A stretch of 64,000 nt of DNA from SAR116 cluster bacterium (GCA_004212735.1 SHBD01000003.1:1-64000); one strand, 5' to 3'. Positions 52,099-60,628 are shown, numbered from the stretch's first letter. Numbers and translations: made by a program. Notes: generated by a model from the letters alone, not told the origin.

Positions 52099-53304
52099 CT
52101 ATCCTGCCGCGATGGCTTTCTTGGGATCATGAAACGGGATCGGAACAATGCGCGCCTGGCGCGTCTCGTTCATTTCCGTCATGGTGACCTCAACCTGTCC
52201 GCCAATATCACTCACCCCCGTCTCGATCATGCACAGCGCAATATTCTTCTCCAGCCGGGGTGAATGGATTGCCGATGTGACCTTGCCGACCTGCCGTCCA
52301 CCGACAGACAGCGGCCAGAATTCATTGTTTGGCGCTGCCAGCGGATCACCCTCGATCACGATGCCGATCTGGAGCCGGCTGACCCCTTCGGCATTGATCC
52401 GGCGCAACGCGTCCTTGCTGACGAAATCGGCGTCCATCTCCAGATCAACCAGCCGGTCAAGACGCAGCTCGAAAGGGTTTGTCTCAATGTCCATATCGGC
52501 GTGATAGGACTGCATGCCCCCCTCGATTCTGCGGATCGATGATGTATGACCCGGGCGCAGATCATGGTCAGCACCAGCATCCATCAACAGCTCCCAGAGT
52601 TCGGTGCCGCGTGATCCATCACGCAGGAAAATCTCATAGCCAAGTTCGCTGGACCAACCGGTGCGGGACACCACAACGGGAATGCCGTTCACCTCTGTCT
52701 CGGCAAACCAGTAATATTTCAAATCCGCGATGGCATCACCGAACACTTTGCGGATGATATCGCGTGAATTTGGTCCCTGGAGCTGCAGTGGTGAGACATC
52801 GGGCTCACGGATCGTCACATCCATTCCGGCATTGGCGGCGAGCCCCTTGGCCCAGAGCAGAACATCGCTGTCGCCGATGGAAATCCAGAAATGATTTTCG
52901 GCCAATCTCAGCAAAACCGGGTCGTTGATGATGCCGCCATGCTGATCGGTGATCAGAATATATTTGGCCTGACCAACGGCCATTTTCGACAAATTGCGCG
53001 GCGTCATATATTGCACAAAACGCGCGGCATCGGGGCCGGTAACCTCAACCTGCCGCTCAACCGCAACATCACACAGGATGGCGGTTCTTGTCAGGTTCCA
53101 GAAATTTTCAACAGGGTCGCCAAAATCACGTGGGATATACATATGGTTATAGACGGAATAGCCGGTTGCGCCCCATTTCTCGGTTGCTGCAAAGAAGGGT
53201 GACCTGCGGATCTGGGTACCGAATCCTGCGGATGCGACCTTGGCGGTCTGTGGTGGTGAGGCTGGTGCTGAATTCATCCGATTTAACTTTCGCTGTCTTG
53301 ACAT
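52099..53304 (-). CDS. dmdA: DMSP demethylase or DmdA-like aminomethyltransferase
   Basis: A protein of about 400 residues of the glycine-cleavage T-protein family. Its pattern follows characterised DmdA and not GcvT: GYSVYNHMYIPRDFG, ERQVEVTGPDAARFVQYMTP, FWISIGDSDVLLWAKGLA, EPDVSPLQLQGP, SYHADMDIETNPFE and GKVTSAIHSPRLEKNI. DmdA moves a methyl group from dimethylsulfoniopropionate to tetrahydrofolate. ATG 53304 has AGGA just upstream, and ATG 53277 is an alternative. A close paralogue with another methyl donor is possible. It lies upstream of the BKACE gene on the same strand. Confidence 0.8.
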   Translation of the reverse strand: MSRQRKLNRMNSAPASPPQTAKVASAGFGTQIRRSPFFAATEKWGATGYSVYNHMYIPRDFGDPVENFWNLTRTAILCDVAVERQVEVTGPDAARFVQYMTPRNLSKMAVGQAKYILITDQHGGIINDPVLLRLAENHFWISIGDSDVLLWAKGLAANAGMDVTIREPDVSPLQLQGPNSRDIIRKVFGDAIADLKYYWFAETEVNGIPVVVSRTGWSSELGYEIFLRDGSRGTELWELLMDAGADHDLRPGHTSSIRRIEGGMQSYHADMDIETNPFELRLDRLVDLEMDADFVSKDALRRINAEGVSRLQIGIVIEGDPLAAPNNEFWPLSVGGRQVGKVTSAIHSPRLEKNIALCMIETGVSDIGGQVEVTMTEMNETRQARIVPIPFHDPKKAIAAG

Positions 53305-53564
53305 GCTGTCCTGCGCCCATGCCGGGCATAATACGCGCCGAACAGGATCCAGATACTCTCTAGCCCTAAAATAGTAATGGCGCATCATTCTTTCACGATT
53401 CGGGAGAGAAAATATTTCAAAAAGCTGCCACAACCTGCCACAGCCTGCCAAATTTGGCCGGTCCTATTCCCATCAGGCGCGGTGTCATCACCCCATTTCC
53501 AGCAGGCGAGGCTGGGGTTTTCCACGGCAAAACCAAAAAAAGTGCATTTGTTCACTTTTTGTTC

Positions 53565-53592
53565 TTGACTTTTTCGGGGGATTGGTTTTAAT
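53565..53592 (+). promoter_or_regulatory. Promoter for the tail-fibre-like gene
   Basis: TTGACT (53565-53570), 16 bp, then TTTAAT (53587-53592), 36 bp before the start codon. It is the clearest sigma-70-type promoter in the window. The remaining part of the 320-bp gap to the DmdA-like gene shows only T- and A-rich sequence. Confidence 0.65.
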
Positions 53593-53627
53593 GTCCCGGT
53601 CCTTTCAAAACTCACAAAGGACATTTT

Positions 53628-54899
53628 ATGACTTCCTCTTTCCCTCAAACTCTGGCTGATCTGGATCAAGCCGCGTCCGGAACGGCGCTGTTTGATGCCG
53701 ACACGGCCAACAAACCTGATGGCGTGACGGGCCCGGGCACCGTCACCACCATTTACCGTGATGACATCGGCTGGCAGATGCTGATCGTCAATGACGCCCC
53801 TCGTGAATTCTGGCAACGCACGCGCAAACCGGCTGCACCGCATTGGCGCAACTGGCGCAGATTTGTTGATTTCCGCACCGTCAATGATGCGATTGATGCG
53901 GCTGTATCGACGGCGGATCATGTTGATGCCGCTACGGTCAGGCGCCTGATCACCGAACAGGGAACATCCGAGGCCGGCGCGCGTGATGCGGCCATCGCCA
54001 CCGCGGTGTCAACCGCCATCAGCAACATCCCGCAGGGTCTTGATCGCATGGCGGTGGAAACCATTGTCGATAGCAGGCTGGATAATCAACTTGATGATGA
54101 ACGCGCGGCGCGTAATGACGCCATCACCACGGCGGTCAATACGTCAACAACGGCGATCATTGCTGGTCGCAAGGGCGCGATTGATGCGGCGATTATCACC
54201 GAACGGGCGGCGATTGACCGGTCAGTCAACAGCAAGACAGCCATTATTGACGCCAGGGTCACGACATCTGATGCTAATCTCGCAACTGAACGCAGCGAGC
54301 GCATGGCAGCAGATACGGCTGAGGCGGCGGCACGCGAACATGCTGTCCGTGCGCTGGATACAAAGGTGAAGGGTGACATCGCCGCTGCTGAACGGCGGTC
54401 GGACACCAAGCTGGAAACCGCTATCACGGCCGAGGCGGCACAACGCAGCACCGAGATTCAGACGAAGATCGGCGAGGCCACAGCAAGGGAGTTAGCGGGA
54501 TTACAAAGCTGGGTGCCGGTGATGCGCGTGGTCATCCGGGGAGCCAAAAAAATCCTTCATGTTCCCGACTGGTCCGGTGGTACTGGACGAAAACCGGGAA
54601 CAGGATATATTGGCCAAAATGGAATCGTCACAAGCGCCGCGCAGGCAGCCGACATTCTCGCGCTAGGCGGCAAAGAGAACGGACGCAGCAGTGGTGGAAC
54701 CCTACTGCGCAATCAGGGCGCAGACGGGGGATATGGTATCGCTGCACCAACCGGGGAAAACGGTGACTTGGTGGTCTCCTTCAGAACGGGCGACTTCAGC
54801 AATCAAACTCATACAATCAGGCCAGGCTCTGGCGGGCGTGGGGGGAATGATGCCAGAAGCGGCGCAGGCGGATATGTTGAAGTTTGGGCATGGGTTTAG
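53628..54899 (+). CDS. Orphan phage tail-fibre-like protein
   Basis: A 423-residue protein without signal peptide. Residues 1-85 form a small head with aromatic residues (IYRDDIGWQMLIVNDA, PHWRNWRRFVDF). Residues about 90-290 are a long Ala/Thr/Asp/Glu-rich stretch likely to form a trimeric coiled coil. From about 310 it is Gly-rich (WSGGTGRKPGTGYIGQNG, PGSGGRGGNDARSGAGGYVE), as in tips of phage tail fibres. No other phage gene is near. It has its own promoter and AAGGAC ribosome-binding site. It could be a prophage remnant, part of a contractile particle encoded elsewhere, or a cell-surface adhesin. Confidence 0.7.
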   Translation: MTSSFPQTLADLDQAASGTALFDADTANKPDGVTGPGTVTTIYRDDIGWQMLIVNDAPREFWQRTRKPAAPHWRNWRRFVDFRTVNDAIDAAVSTADHVDAATVRRLITEQGTSEAGARDAAIATAVSTAISNIPQGLDRMAVETIVDSRLDNQLDDERAARNDAITTAVNTSTTAIIAGRKGAIDAAIITERAAIDRSVNSKTAIIDARVTTSDANLATERSERMAADTAEAAAREHAVRALDTKVKGDIAAAERRSDTKLETAITAEAAQRSTEIQTKIGEATARELAGLQSWVPVMRVVIRGAKKILHVPDWSGGTGRKPGTGYIGQNGIVTSAAQAADILALGGKENGRSSGGTLLRNQGADGGYGIAAPTGENGDLVVSFRTGDFSNQTHTIRPGSGGRGGNDARSGAGGYVEVWAWV

Positions 54900-55126
54900 G
54901 CGTCGCTACCGGTGATTGCGGAATTTGCAATGATAATTACACGCTTTTAACTGTTGTTTACCGCATGTCTTTCGTCCAAACCGTGTCTTTGCTTTTTCTC
55001 AACTATTCTGTCAAAAATTTTCATCTGTTTCACCGCACCACAAATAATCATATGTGGTGATTACATAACCGGGTTTGTCCATGGCTTTGCCGCCATGGGC
55101 AGCCAATCCAGAGTAAATAATACCGA

Positions 55127-55235
55127 TCTGAAAACCACCAGATGAAAACTATCTGATGAAAACCACCAGATGAAAACCACCAGATGAAAACTATCTGATG
55201 AACACCACCAGATGAAAACTATCTGATGAAAACCA
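55127..55235. repeat. 14-bp tandem array, about eight copies, in the leader of the enoyl-CoA hydratase gene
   Basis: Units alternate between GATGAAAACTATCT and GATGAAAACCACCA from 55141 on, with a first diverged copy at 55127 and a partial last one. The array ends right before the ribosome-binding site AAAGGAG at 55236. The preceding part of the 348-bp gap (54900-55126) is AT-rich, without a gene, and contains a weak hairpin, CACCACA/TGTGGTG, at 55036-55059. Confidence 0.92.
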
Positions 55236-55247
55236 AAGGAGTGCCCG

Positions 55248-56078
55248 ATGGCCCATGGTGATATGCAGCAGCAGTCCCACTTGATTGAAGAGGTTTGTGA
55301 CAGCGATGGTGTCCTGCGTCTGACGCTGAATGATCCGGCAACGCGCAATTCCCTGTCTGAGGCGATGCTGGCTGCCCTGTCCGACAGATTGGCGGCGGCA
55401 CGCGACAACCCGCAGGCACGGGTGATCGTTCTGGCCGCCAATGGCCCGGTGTTCTGTGCCGGCCACAACCTCAAGGAGATGACCGCCGCGCGCGCAGATC
55501 CTACCAATGCGGCTGACAGGGGGCGGGCCTATTTCAGCCGGGTGCTGAAAAGCTGTTCCGCTGTCATGCAGTCGATCCCCGCGCATCCAAAGCCGGTGAT
55601 TGCCGAGGTTGCGGGAACAGCGACCGCCGCCGGCTGTCAATTGGTGGCCAGCTGCGATCTTGCGATTGCCGCGGACACTGCACAATTTGCCACGCCGGGT
55701 GTCAATATCGGTCTGTTCTGTTCAACGCCGATGGTGGCGCTATCGCGGAATGTTGCCGCCAAACATGCGATGGAGATGCTGTTGACCGGCGACATGTGTC
55801 CGGCCCCCAAAGCGGTCGAGATCGGGTTGCTCAACCGCTGTGTTGCGCCCACCGCCCTCACTGATGAGGTGATGTCACTTGCCCGCAAGATTGCCGGCAA
55901 ATCGAGCGCAACTGTCGCATTTGGCAAGCCGACCTTTTACCGTCAGGCGGAGATGACTCTGCCTGAGGCATATGATTTCGCGGCTGAGATCATGGTTGAT
56001 AATATGCTGGCCAATGATGCCGAGGAAGGCATCAACGCCTTCATCGAGAAACGTCCGGCCCAATGGAAGGATAAATAG
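55248..56078 (+). CDS. Enoyl-CoA hydratase/isomerase family protein
   Basis: A 276-residue crotonase. FCAGHNLKEM and GTATAAGCQLVASCDLAIA form the oxyanion hole, and FATPGVNIGLFCSTPMVALSRN resembles the ECHDC3-like subgroup. It acts on a CoA thioester in the cytoplasm. A link to DMSP-derived thioesters (the DmdD step) is possible given the DmdA-like gene 2 kb away, but no residue seen here decides it. AAAGGAG precedes the ATG directly after the repeat array. It converges with the LysR gene. Confidence 0.88.
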   Translation: MAHGDMQQQSHLIEEVCDSDGVLRLTLNDPATRNSLSEAMLAALSDRLAAARDNPQARVIVLAANGPVFCAGHNLKEMTAARADPTNAADRGRAYFSRVLKSCSAVMQSIPAHPKPVIAEVAGTATAAGCQLVASCDLAIAADTAQFATPGVNIGLFCSTPMVALSRNVAAKHAMEMLLTGDMCPAPKAVEIGLLNRCVAPTALTDEVMSLARKIAGKSSATVAFGKPTFYRQAEMTLPEAYDFAAEIMVDNMLANDAEEGINAFIEKRPAQWKDK

Positions 56079-56087
56079 AGGGGCCTG

Positions 56088-56921
56088 TTAAAGCCTGTCC
56101 AGAAACGCGGTGATGTCACCCGCATAGGCATTTGTGCTGTCGCGCACGACCATGAAGCAGGTCCGCTGGAACTCTGGTGCGCCGTCGAGGGCAAACAGCT
56201 CTCCCTCGTCAATCGCTTTGGCCACCAGGCGGTGTGGCAGATAGGCCGATCCACCATGCTGGCGCAGATGCGCAACTGCCCAGCCTGCATTGTTGAAGCT
56301 GAGCTTGGCGGTGTCGGCATCCGCATAGGCGGCGGTATGTTCGCGTTCAAAATCCGGGCCGGCCTCGACATAGATGTAACCGGGGTCATGGCGGATCGGG
56401 CGGTCCGCTTCGGTGCCGACAAGGATCAACCGGTCCGCGTGAAGGCTATGCAGCGTCTGCCCAGCCTGTCCGGGCGGCGGGGCAAAGCTGAAGGCAACAT
56501 CAACCAGCCCGTTTGCCAGCCATTGGGTGATGCGGCTGTCATCGCCCTGCCAGACGGACAGGGCAATCGAGGGGCGGGTCCTGCGGAGTGTGTCAAAGAA
56601 CAAGGTTCCATATCCCGCCCATAAATCGGCATGCACGCCAATATTGCAGATGGCGTCAACGCCTGGGGGCAGCGAGGTTTCCTGTTTTGCCTGAAGCCAG
56701 AGCTGGGTCATCGCCTCGGCATAACGCCGGAGCTTGATCCCGGCGGCGGTGAGGGTCGCCCCATTTTTTTGCCGCAGGACGAGTGTTTGGCCAAGTTCGG
56801 CCTCGAGGGTTTGCAGGCGTGATGTCACGGTTGACTGGGTCACATTCATCGCGGCAGACGCCCGCACAAGTGACCCGGTTCTGACAATTGCAAGAAAGGT
56901 TTGCAGGGCAACCAGATTCAT
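56088..56921 (-). CDS. LysR-family transcriptional regulator
   Basis: A 277-residue regulator. LQTFLAIVRTGSLVRASAAM and NVTQSTVTSRLQTLEAELGQ form the winged helix-turn-helix; the rest is a ligand-binding domain. It diverges from the aldehyde dehydrogenase gene across a 117-bp AT-rich region, so it probably controls the aldehyde dehydrogenase-to-ThDP enzyme operon. Inducer unknown. Confidence 0.9.
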   Translation of the reverse strand: MNLVALQTFLAIVRTGSLVRASAAMNVTQSTVTSRLQTLEAELGQTLVLRQKNGATLTAAGIKLRRYAEAMTQLWLQAKQETSLPPGVDAICNIGVHADLWAGYGTLFFDTLRRTRPSIALSVWQGDDSRITQWLANGLVDVAFSFAPPPGQAGQTLHSLHADRLILVGTEADRPIRHDPGYIYVEAGPDFEREHTAAYADADTAKLSFNNAGWAVAHLRQHGGSAYLPHRLVAKAIDEGELFALDGAPEFQRTCFMVVRDSTNAYAGDITAFLDRL

Positions 56922-57038
56922 CCAGGGCCTCGTAACTTCGTTTTAAATTCGAATTTCTTGAATATTATATGAATAAAATTTTGATTTTCAAATATGAAAT
57001 CTACTGTAATCTCAAACCAATCGTCTGGGGGGACACTT

Positions 57039-58559
57039 ATGACAGACAGTAATGCGACAGGCATTTCAACGCTTGATGCCGCCGGTATCAAAACATATTC
57101 AATGCTGATCAATGGCCACTGGTCACAGGCGGCAGATGCAAAATTATTCGACAGCGTCAATCCGGCCACGGGCAAATTGTGGTCGCGGGTTCCAGAAGCG
57201 ACAGCAGAGGATGTTGATCGTGCGGTAAGGGCGGCTCATGCCGCGCTTTATGACGGACCATGGGGCAGGATGACCGCCACTGAGCGTGGCCATTGCCTGC
57301 GCAGATTGGGAGATTTGCTTGCCGCGCACTCAGAAGAACTCGGCGCGGTGGAAACCACCGACACCGGCAAGATGCTGAAGGAAACGCGGTGGCAGGCAAA
57401 ATATATTGCCGAATATCTGCATTTCTATGCGGGGGCTGCCGACAAGGTGTCGGGTGAAACACTGCCAATCGACAAGCCGGATATGTTTGTCTTTACCGAC
57501 CGGGAGCCACTGGGCGTGATTGCGGCGGTTGTGCCGTGGAATTCGCAGCTGTTCTTGAGCGCGGTCAAGATCGGGCCGGCACTGGCCGCTGGCAACACGA
57601 TTGTTCTGAAAGCCTCGGAACATGCCTCGGCGGCGATGCTTGAATTTGGCGCCTTGATTGCCGAGGCCGGCATTCCCGATGGTGTGGTCAATATTGTCAC
57701 CGGCCATGGTGATCCCTGCGGCAAGGTGTTGACCTCACACCCTCTTGTCGCCCGTATCTCTTTTACCGGTGGCCCCATATCCGCACAGCATGTGATCCAG
57801 AATTCGGCGCAGAACTTTGCCGAAGTGTCGCTTGAACTGGGTGGAAAATCACCGTTCATTGTGTTTGAGGATGCGGATATCGAGAGTGCGGTCAATGGGT
57901 CTGTCGGCGGTATCTTCGCGGCGTCCGGGCAAAGCTGCGTTGCTGGGTCGAGGGTCTATCTGCATGAGGATATTGCTGATGAATTCCTGCAGCGGATGAC
58001 GGATATTGCCACTGGGATCCAGATTGGTGACCCCCTCGCCGAGGAGACTGAGATGGGCCCGCTCTGTACGCCGGCCCAGCTTGCCACGGTTGAACGCGAG
58101 GTTACCCACGCGCTGAGCGAGGGCGGCAGGCTGTTATGCGGCGGCAAGCGTGTTGCCGGTCTGGATGGCTTTTTCTACCAGCCAACCATCATCGAATGTC
58201 CAAGCCAGTCTCTGCGAATTGTCGATATGGAGCTGTTTGGCCCGGTGCTGTCGGTGATCAGGTTCAAGACCGAGGATGAGGTAATCGCGCTGGCAAATGA
58301 AACCAGACATGGTTTGGCAGCAGGTATTTTCACCCGCGACTCCGCCCGTTCCCTTCGCGTGGCCAAGGCGGTGCGGGCGGGAATCATCTGGGTGAATACC
58401 TACCGTGCAATCTCTCCGATAGCGGAATTTGGCGGCACCAAGACATCCGGCTATGGGCGCGAAAGCGGCTTTCAGGCGATCTATGACTACACGCGGCCAA
58501 AGACGGTATGGATGAATACATCCAGCACACCTCTGGCAAGCCAGTTCGCACCGCGCTGA
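57039..58559 (+). CDS. Aldehyde dehydrogenase, betaine-aldehyde dehydrogenase-like
   Basis: A 506-residue NAD(P)-dependent enzyme. SLELGGKSPFIVFEDAD holds the general-base Glu (about 267), ASGQSCVAGSRVYL the catalytic Cys (about 299), and VPWNSQLFLSAVKIGPALAAGN the cofactor site. GGGGGA before ATG 57039 supports that start over 56994. It opens a four-gene operon with a luciferase-like monooxygenase, a hydrolase and an Xsc-like enzyme. Substrate unknown. Confidence 0.92.
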   Translation: MTDSNATGISTLDAAGIKTYSMLINGHWSQAADAKLFDSVNPATGKLWSRVPEATAEDVDRAVRAAHAALYDGPWGRMTATERGHCLRRLGDLLAAHSEELGAVETTDTGKMLKETRWQAKYIAEYLHFYAGAADKVSGETLPIDKPDMFVFTDREPLGVIAAVVPWNSQLFLSAVKIGPALAAGNTIVLKASEHASAAMLEFGALIAEAGIPDGVVNIVTGHGDPCGKVLTSHPLVARISFTGGPISAQHVIQNSAQNFAEVSLELGGKSPFIVFEDADIESAVNGSVGGIFAASGQSCVAGSRVYLHEDIADEFLQRMTDIATGIQIGDPLAEETEMGPLCTPAQLATVEREVTHALSEGGRLLCGGKRVAGLDGFFYQPTIIECPSQSLRIVDMELFGPVLSVIRFKTEDEVIALANETRHGLAAGIFTRDSARSLRVAKAVRAGIIWVNTYRAISPIAEFGGTKTSGYGRESGFQAIYDYTRPKTVWMNTSSTPLASQFAPR

Positions 58560-58578
58560 CAGCAAAGGGGGACAGATC

Positions 58579-59613
58579 ATGAAATTCCATCTCGCGGTCA
58601 ATCTGGAGCGGATGAATGATGCCACCGACATGATGGCGGTGCGAAAGCACACGCTGGAAATGGTGCAGATGGCTGATCGCGCGGGCTTTGAAATCGCCTG
58701 GGCGGCTGAACATCATGCCTTGGAAATGACGATTGCACCAAATCCGTTTCAACTGCTCACCTGGTGGGCTGACCACACCGAGACCATCCGTCTTGGCTCC
58801 GGTGTCGCCAATGCTGCCTACTGGCATCCGATCAACATCGCTGGTGAGGCGGCGATGGTCGATCTGATTTCTGGTGGACGTCTGGAATTTGGTCTTGGCT
58901 CGGGTGCCTATCAGCGCGAATTTGACCGAATGCAGCCTGGCCTCGATCAAAAGGACAGCTATCGCTACATGCAGGAAATGCTGCCGCTTGTGCGCCAGCT
59001 CTGGCAGGGTGACGTGGCGCATGAGGGCGAGTTCTGGCAGTTTCCAACGGCAACATCCTGTCCAAAACCGGTGCAAAATGAGGTGCCGTTCTGGGTTGCG
59101 GCACGCTCGCCCATTACATTTGATTATGCCGTCGCCAATGATTGCAACATCATGAGCTGGCCATTGACCCTGCCGATGTCCGAGGCCGAGAAATACCGCC
59201 AACATCTTGATGGGGCCATCGACAGGGCGGATAACGGGTGGGCAGGAAGTTTTGCCATGATGCGTCACACGGCTGTCTATGCAGACGCTGCCGACCGCAG
59301 TGCTGCGATTGCTGCCATCCGCAACGTGCTGGCGCAATTTGGCAATCTGATGATGAAGCGTGGCACGGTTGAAAACGGGTTTCCGGAGCCGGTCCCATTT
59401 TCTGAGCTGGAGGGTAATGTCCGGGTTGATCCTGATATGCTGGAGGAAAATCTGATGTTTGGCACGCCCGATCAGGTGATTGCCAAATTGCAGGATTATC
59501 AAAAGCTGGGGGTCGATGCTTTCATCTATTATGCGTCGATGGGTCTTGGTATGGATGGACAGAAACGCTCGATGGAGCTGTTCTGTAAGGAAGTCATGCC
59601 TGCCTTTCAGTAA
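58579..59613 (+). CDS. Luciferase-like (LLM) flavin-dependent monooxygenase
   Basis: A 344-residue TIM-barrel oxidoreductase using FMNH2 or F420-type flavin. AAEHHALEMTIAPNPFQLL, IRLGSGVANAAYWHPINIAGE and SGGRLEFGLGSGAYQREFDR are typical, as is GTPDQVIAKLQDYQKLGVD near the end. Members attack sulfonates, sulfides, long-chain alkanes or amines. Nineteen bp after the aldehyde dehydrogenase stop. Its stop codon lies in the first unit of a 15-bp repeat array. Confidence 0.9.
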   Translation: MKFHLAVNLERMNDATDMMAVRKHTLEMVQMADRAGFEIAWAAEHHALEMTIAPNPFQLLTWWADHTETIRLGSGVANAAYWHPINIAGEAAMVDLISGGRLEFGLGSGAYQREFDRMQPGLDQKDSYRYMQEMLPLVRQLWQGDVAHEGEFWQFPTATSCPKPVQNEVPFWVAARSPITFDYAVANDCNIMSWPLTLPMSEAEKYRQHLDGAIDRADNGWAGSFAMMRHTAVYADAADRSAAIAAIRNVLAQFGNLMMKRGTVENGFPEPVPFSELEGNVRVDPDMLEENLMFGTPDQVIAKLQDYQKLGVDAFIYYASMGLGMDGQKRSMELFCKEVMPAFQ

Positions 59614-59652
59614 CAGGCTTGGCAGTAACAGGCTCGGCAGTAAGAAGATTGG
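59608..59652. repeat. 15-bp tandem repeat seeded at the monooxygenase stop codon
   Basis: CAGTAACAGGCTTGG, CAGTAACAGGCTCGG and CAGTAAGAAGATTGG follow each other. The CAGTAA of the first unit is the last codon and stop of the monooxygenase gene, so the two further units repeat the gene's end. Confidence 0.88.
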
Positions 59653-59674
59653 AATTTGAGAGGATGTGCGCTGC

Positions 59675-59848
59675 ATGGACGTGGCTGCGATGACAGGACA
59701 AAGCAATGGCAACTGTGGGGGCACAGCCTATTCGTGGCATCCCGCCGATGATCGCAAAAGTGATGCCCGCGTGCCCAATACAGGGGTGCCCAATACAGGG
59801 TGCCCAATACAGGGGTGCCCAATGCCGGGGTGCCCAATGCCGGGGTAA
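59675..59848 (+). pseudogene. N-terminal fragment of the alpha/beta hydrolase, cut off by a frameshift in a repeat
   Basis: A frame starting at ATG 59675 (GAGAGGA 10 nt upstream, the best ribosome-binding site here) encodes MDVAAMTG and then GTAYSWHPADDRKSDA, which is the kind of segment that precedes the first core strand in alpha/beta hydrolases. It runs into the repeat as VPNTG VPNTG and leaves frame at 59798 because the second repeat unit has three G instead of four. With one more G it would join the hydrolase frame to give a protein of about 313 residues. Confidence 0.65.
59771..59844. repeat. 15-bp in-gene tandem repeat, five copies, one of them 14 bp
   Basis: Units GTGCCCAATACAGGG at 59771, the same lacking one G at 59786 (14 bp), full length again at 59800, then GTGCCCAATGCCGGG at 59815 and 59830. 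Read in frame they encode VPNTG or VPNAG. The G-tract at each junction (three or four G) is a typical slippage site. Confidence 0.93.
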
Positions 59849-60615
59849 TTGTCCTGATCCATGGGCTTGGCCTGACACGGGGCACTTGGGATGGGCATCT
59901 GTCGGCGTTGCGCCAGCGTCATGATGTTCTCACCTATGACCTTGCCGGGCATGGTGAGTCTGATATGCCGCTGGGCACACCGGATTTGACGCTATTCGCC
60001 ACCCAGTTATGTCACCTTCTTGACCGGCTGGAAATTGAGACGTGCCATCTGGTCGGCTTTTCACTTGGCGGCATGATCAACCGCCGGTTTGCCATGGATC
60101 ACCCCGACAGGGTTTGCTCGCTGGTGATTCTGAATTCACCCCATGAGCGATCGCAAGATGCGCAGGCGCTTGTTGAAAAACGTGCCGCCGACACCCGAGG
60201 CGGTGGCCCTGGCGCCAACATTGATGAGACATTGGCACGCTGGTTCACGCCAGATTTCATCAGTGAAAAACCGGATATCGTTGCCGATGTCCGCGCTTGG
60301 GTTCTGGCAAATGACTCGCAAAGCTATGCCGCCTGTCGTGCTGTTCTGGCGCATGGCGTGCGTGAATTGATCAGACCGGAGCCAGCGATCGGGCATCCGA
60401 CACTGGTTGTCACCTGCGAGAATGACAGCGGCAGCACGCCGGCAATGTCGCATGCCATTGCCACTGAAATCTCCGGCGCGCAGGTGGAGGTCATTCCCCG
60501 GCTGCAGCATCTTGGCCTCATCGAGGCCCCGGGCCTCTTCACAACACCAATTCTGCGGTTTATTGAGGGGCTCTCCTCTGACTGCCAACCCAGCCACTCC
60601 CCGGCCAATGTCTAG
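59800..60615 (+). CDS. Alpha/beta hydrolase
   Basis: The longest uninterrupted frame gives 271 residues starting at a GTG inside the repeat. VIVLIHGLGLTRGTWDGHL is the first strand and oxyanion loop, HLVGFSLGGMINRRFA holds the nucleophile Ser (about 88), and VTCENDSGSTPAMSH and RLQHLGLIEAPG carry the acid and His. Similar to lactonase- and esterase-type family members. Whether it starts at the GTG, or is normally made as part of a longer protein after frame restoration from ATG 59675, is open. It lies 13 bp before the ThDP enzyme gene. Substrate unknown. Confidence 0.85.
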   Translation: MPNTGVPNAGVPNAGVIVLIHGLGLTRGTWDGHLSALRQRHDVLTYDLAGHGESDMPLGTPDLTLFATQLCHLLDRLEIETCHLVGFSLGGMINRRFAMDHPDRVCSLVILNSPHERSQDAQALVEKRAADTRGGGPGANIDETLARWFTPDFISEKPDIVADVRAWVLANDSQSYAACRAVLAHGVRELIRPEPAIGHPTLVVTCENDSGSTPAMSHAIATEISGAQVEVIPRLQHLGLIEAPGLFTTPILRFIEGLSSDCQPSHSPANV

Positions 60616-60628
60616 AAGGAAAGATCTC

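Noticed and set aside
53628-54899. Prophage
   Set aside because: Only one phage-like gene is present; no integrase, capsid, terminase, attachment site or tRNA was seen on either side.
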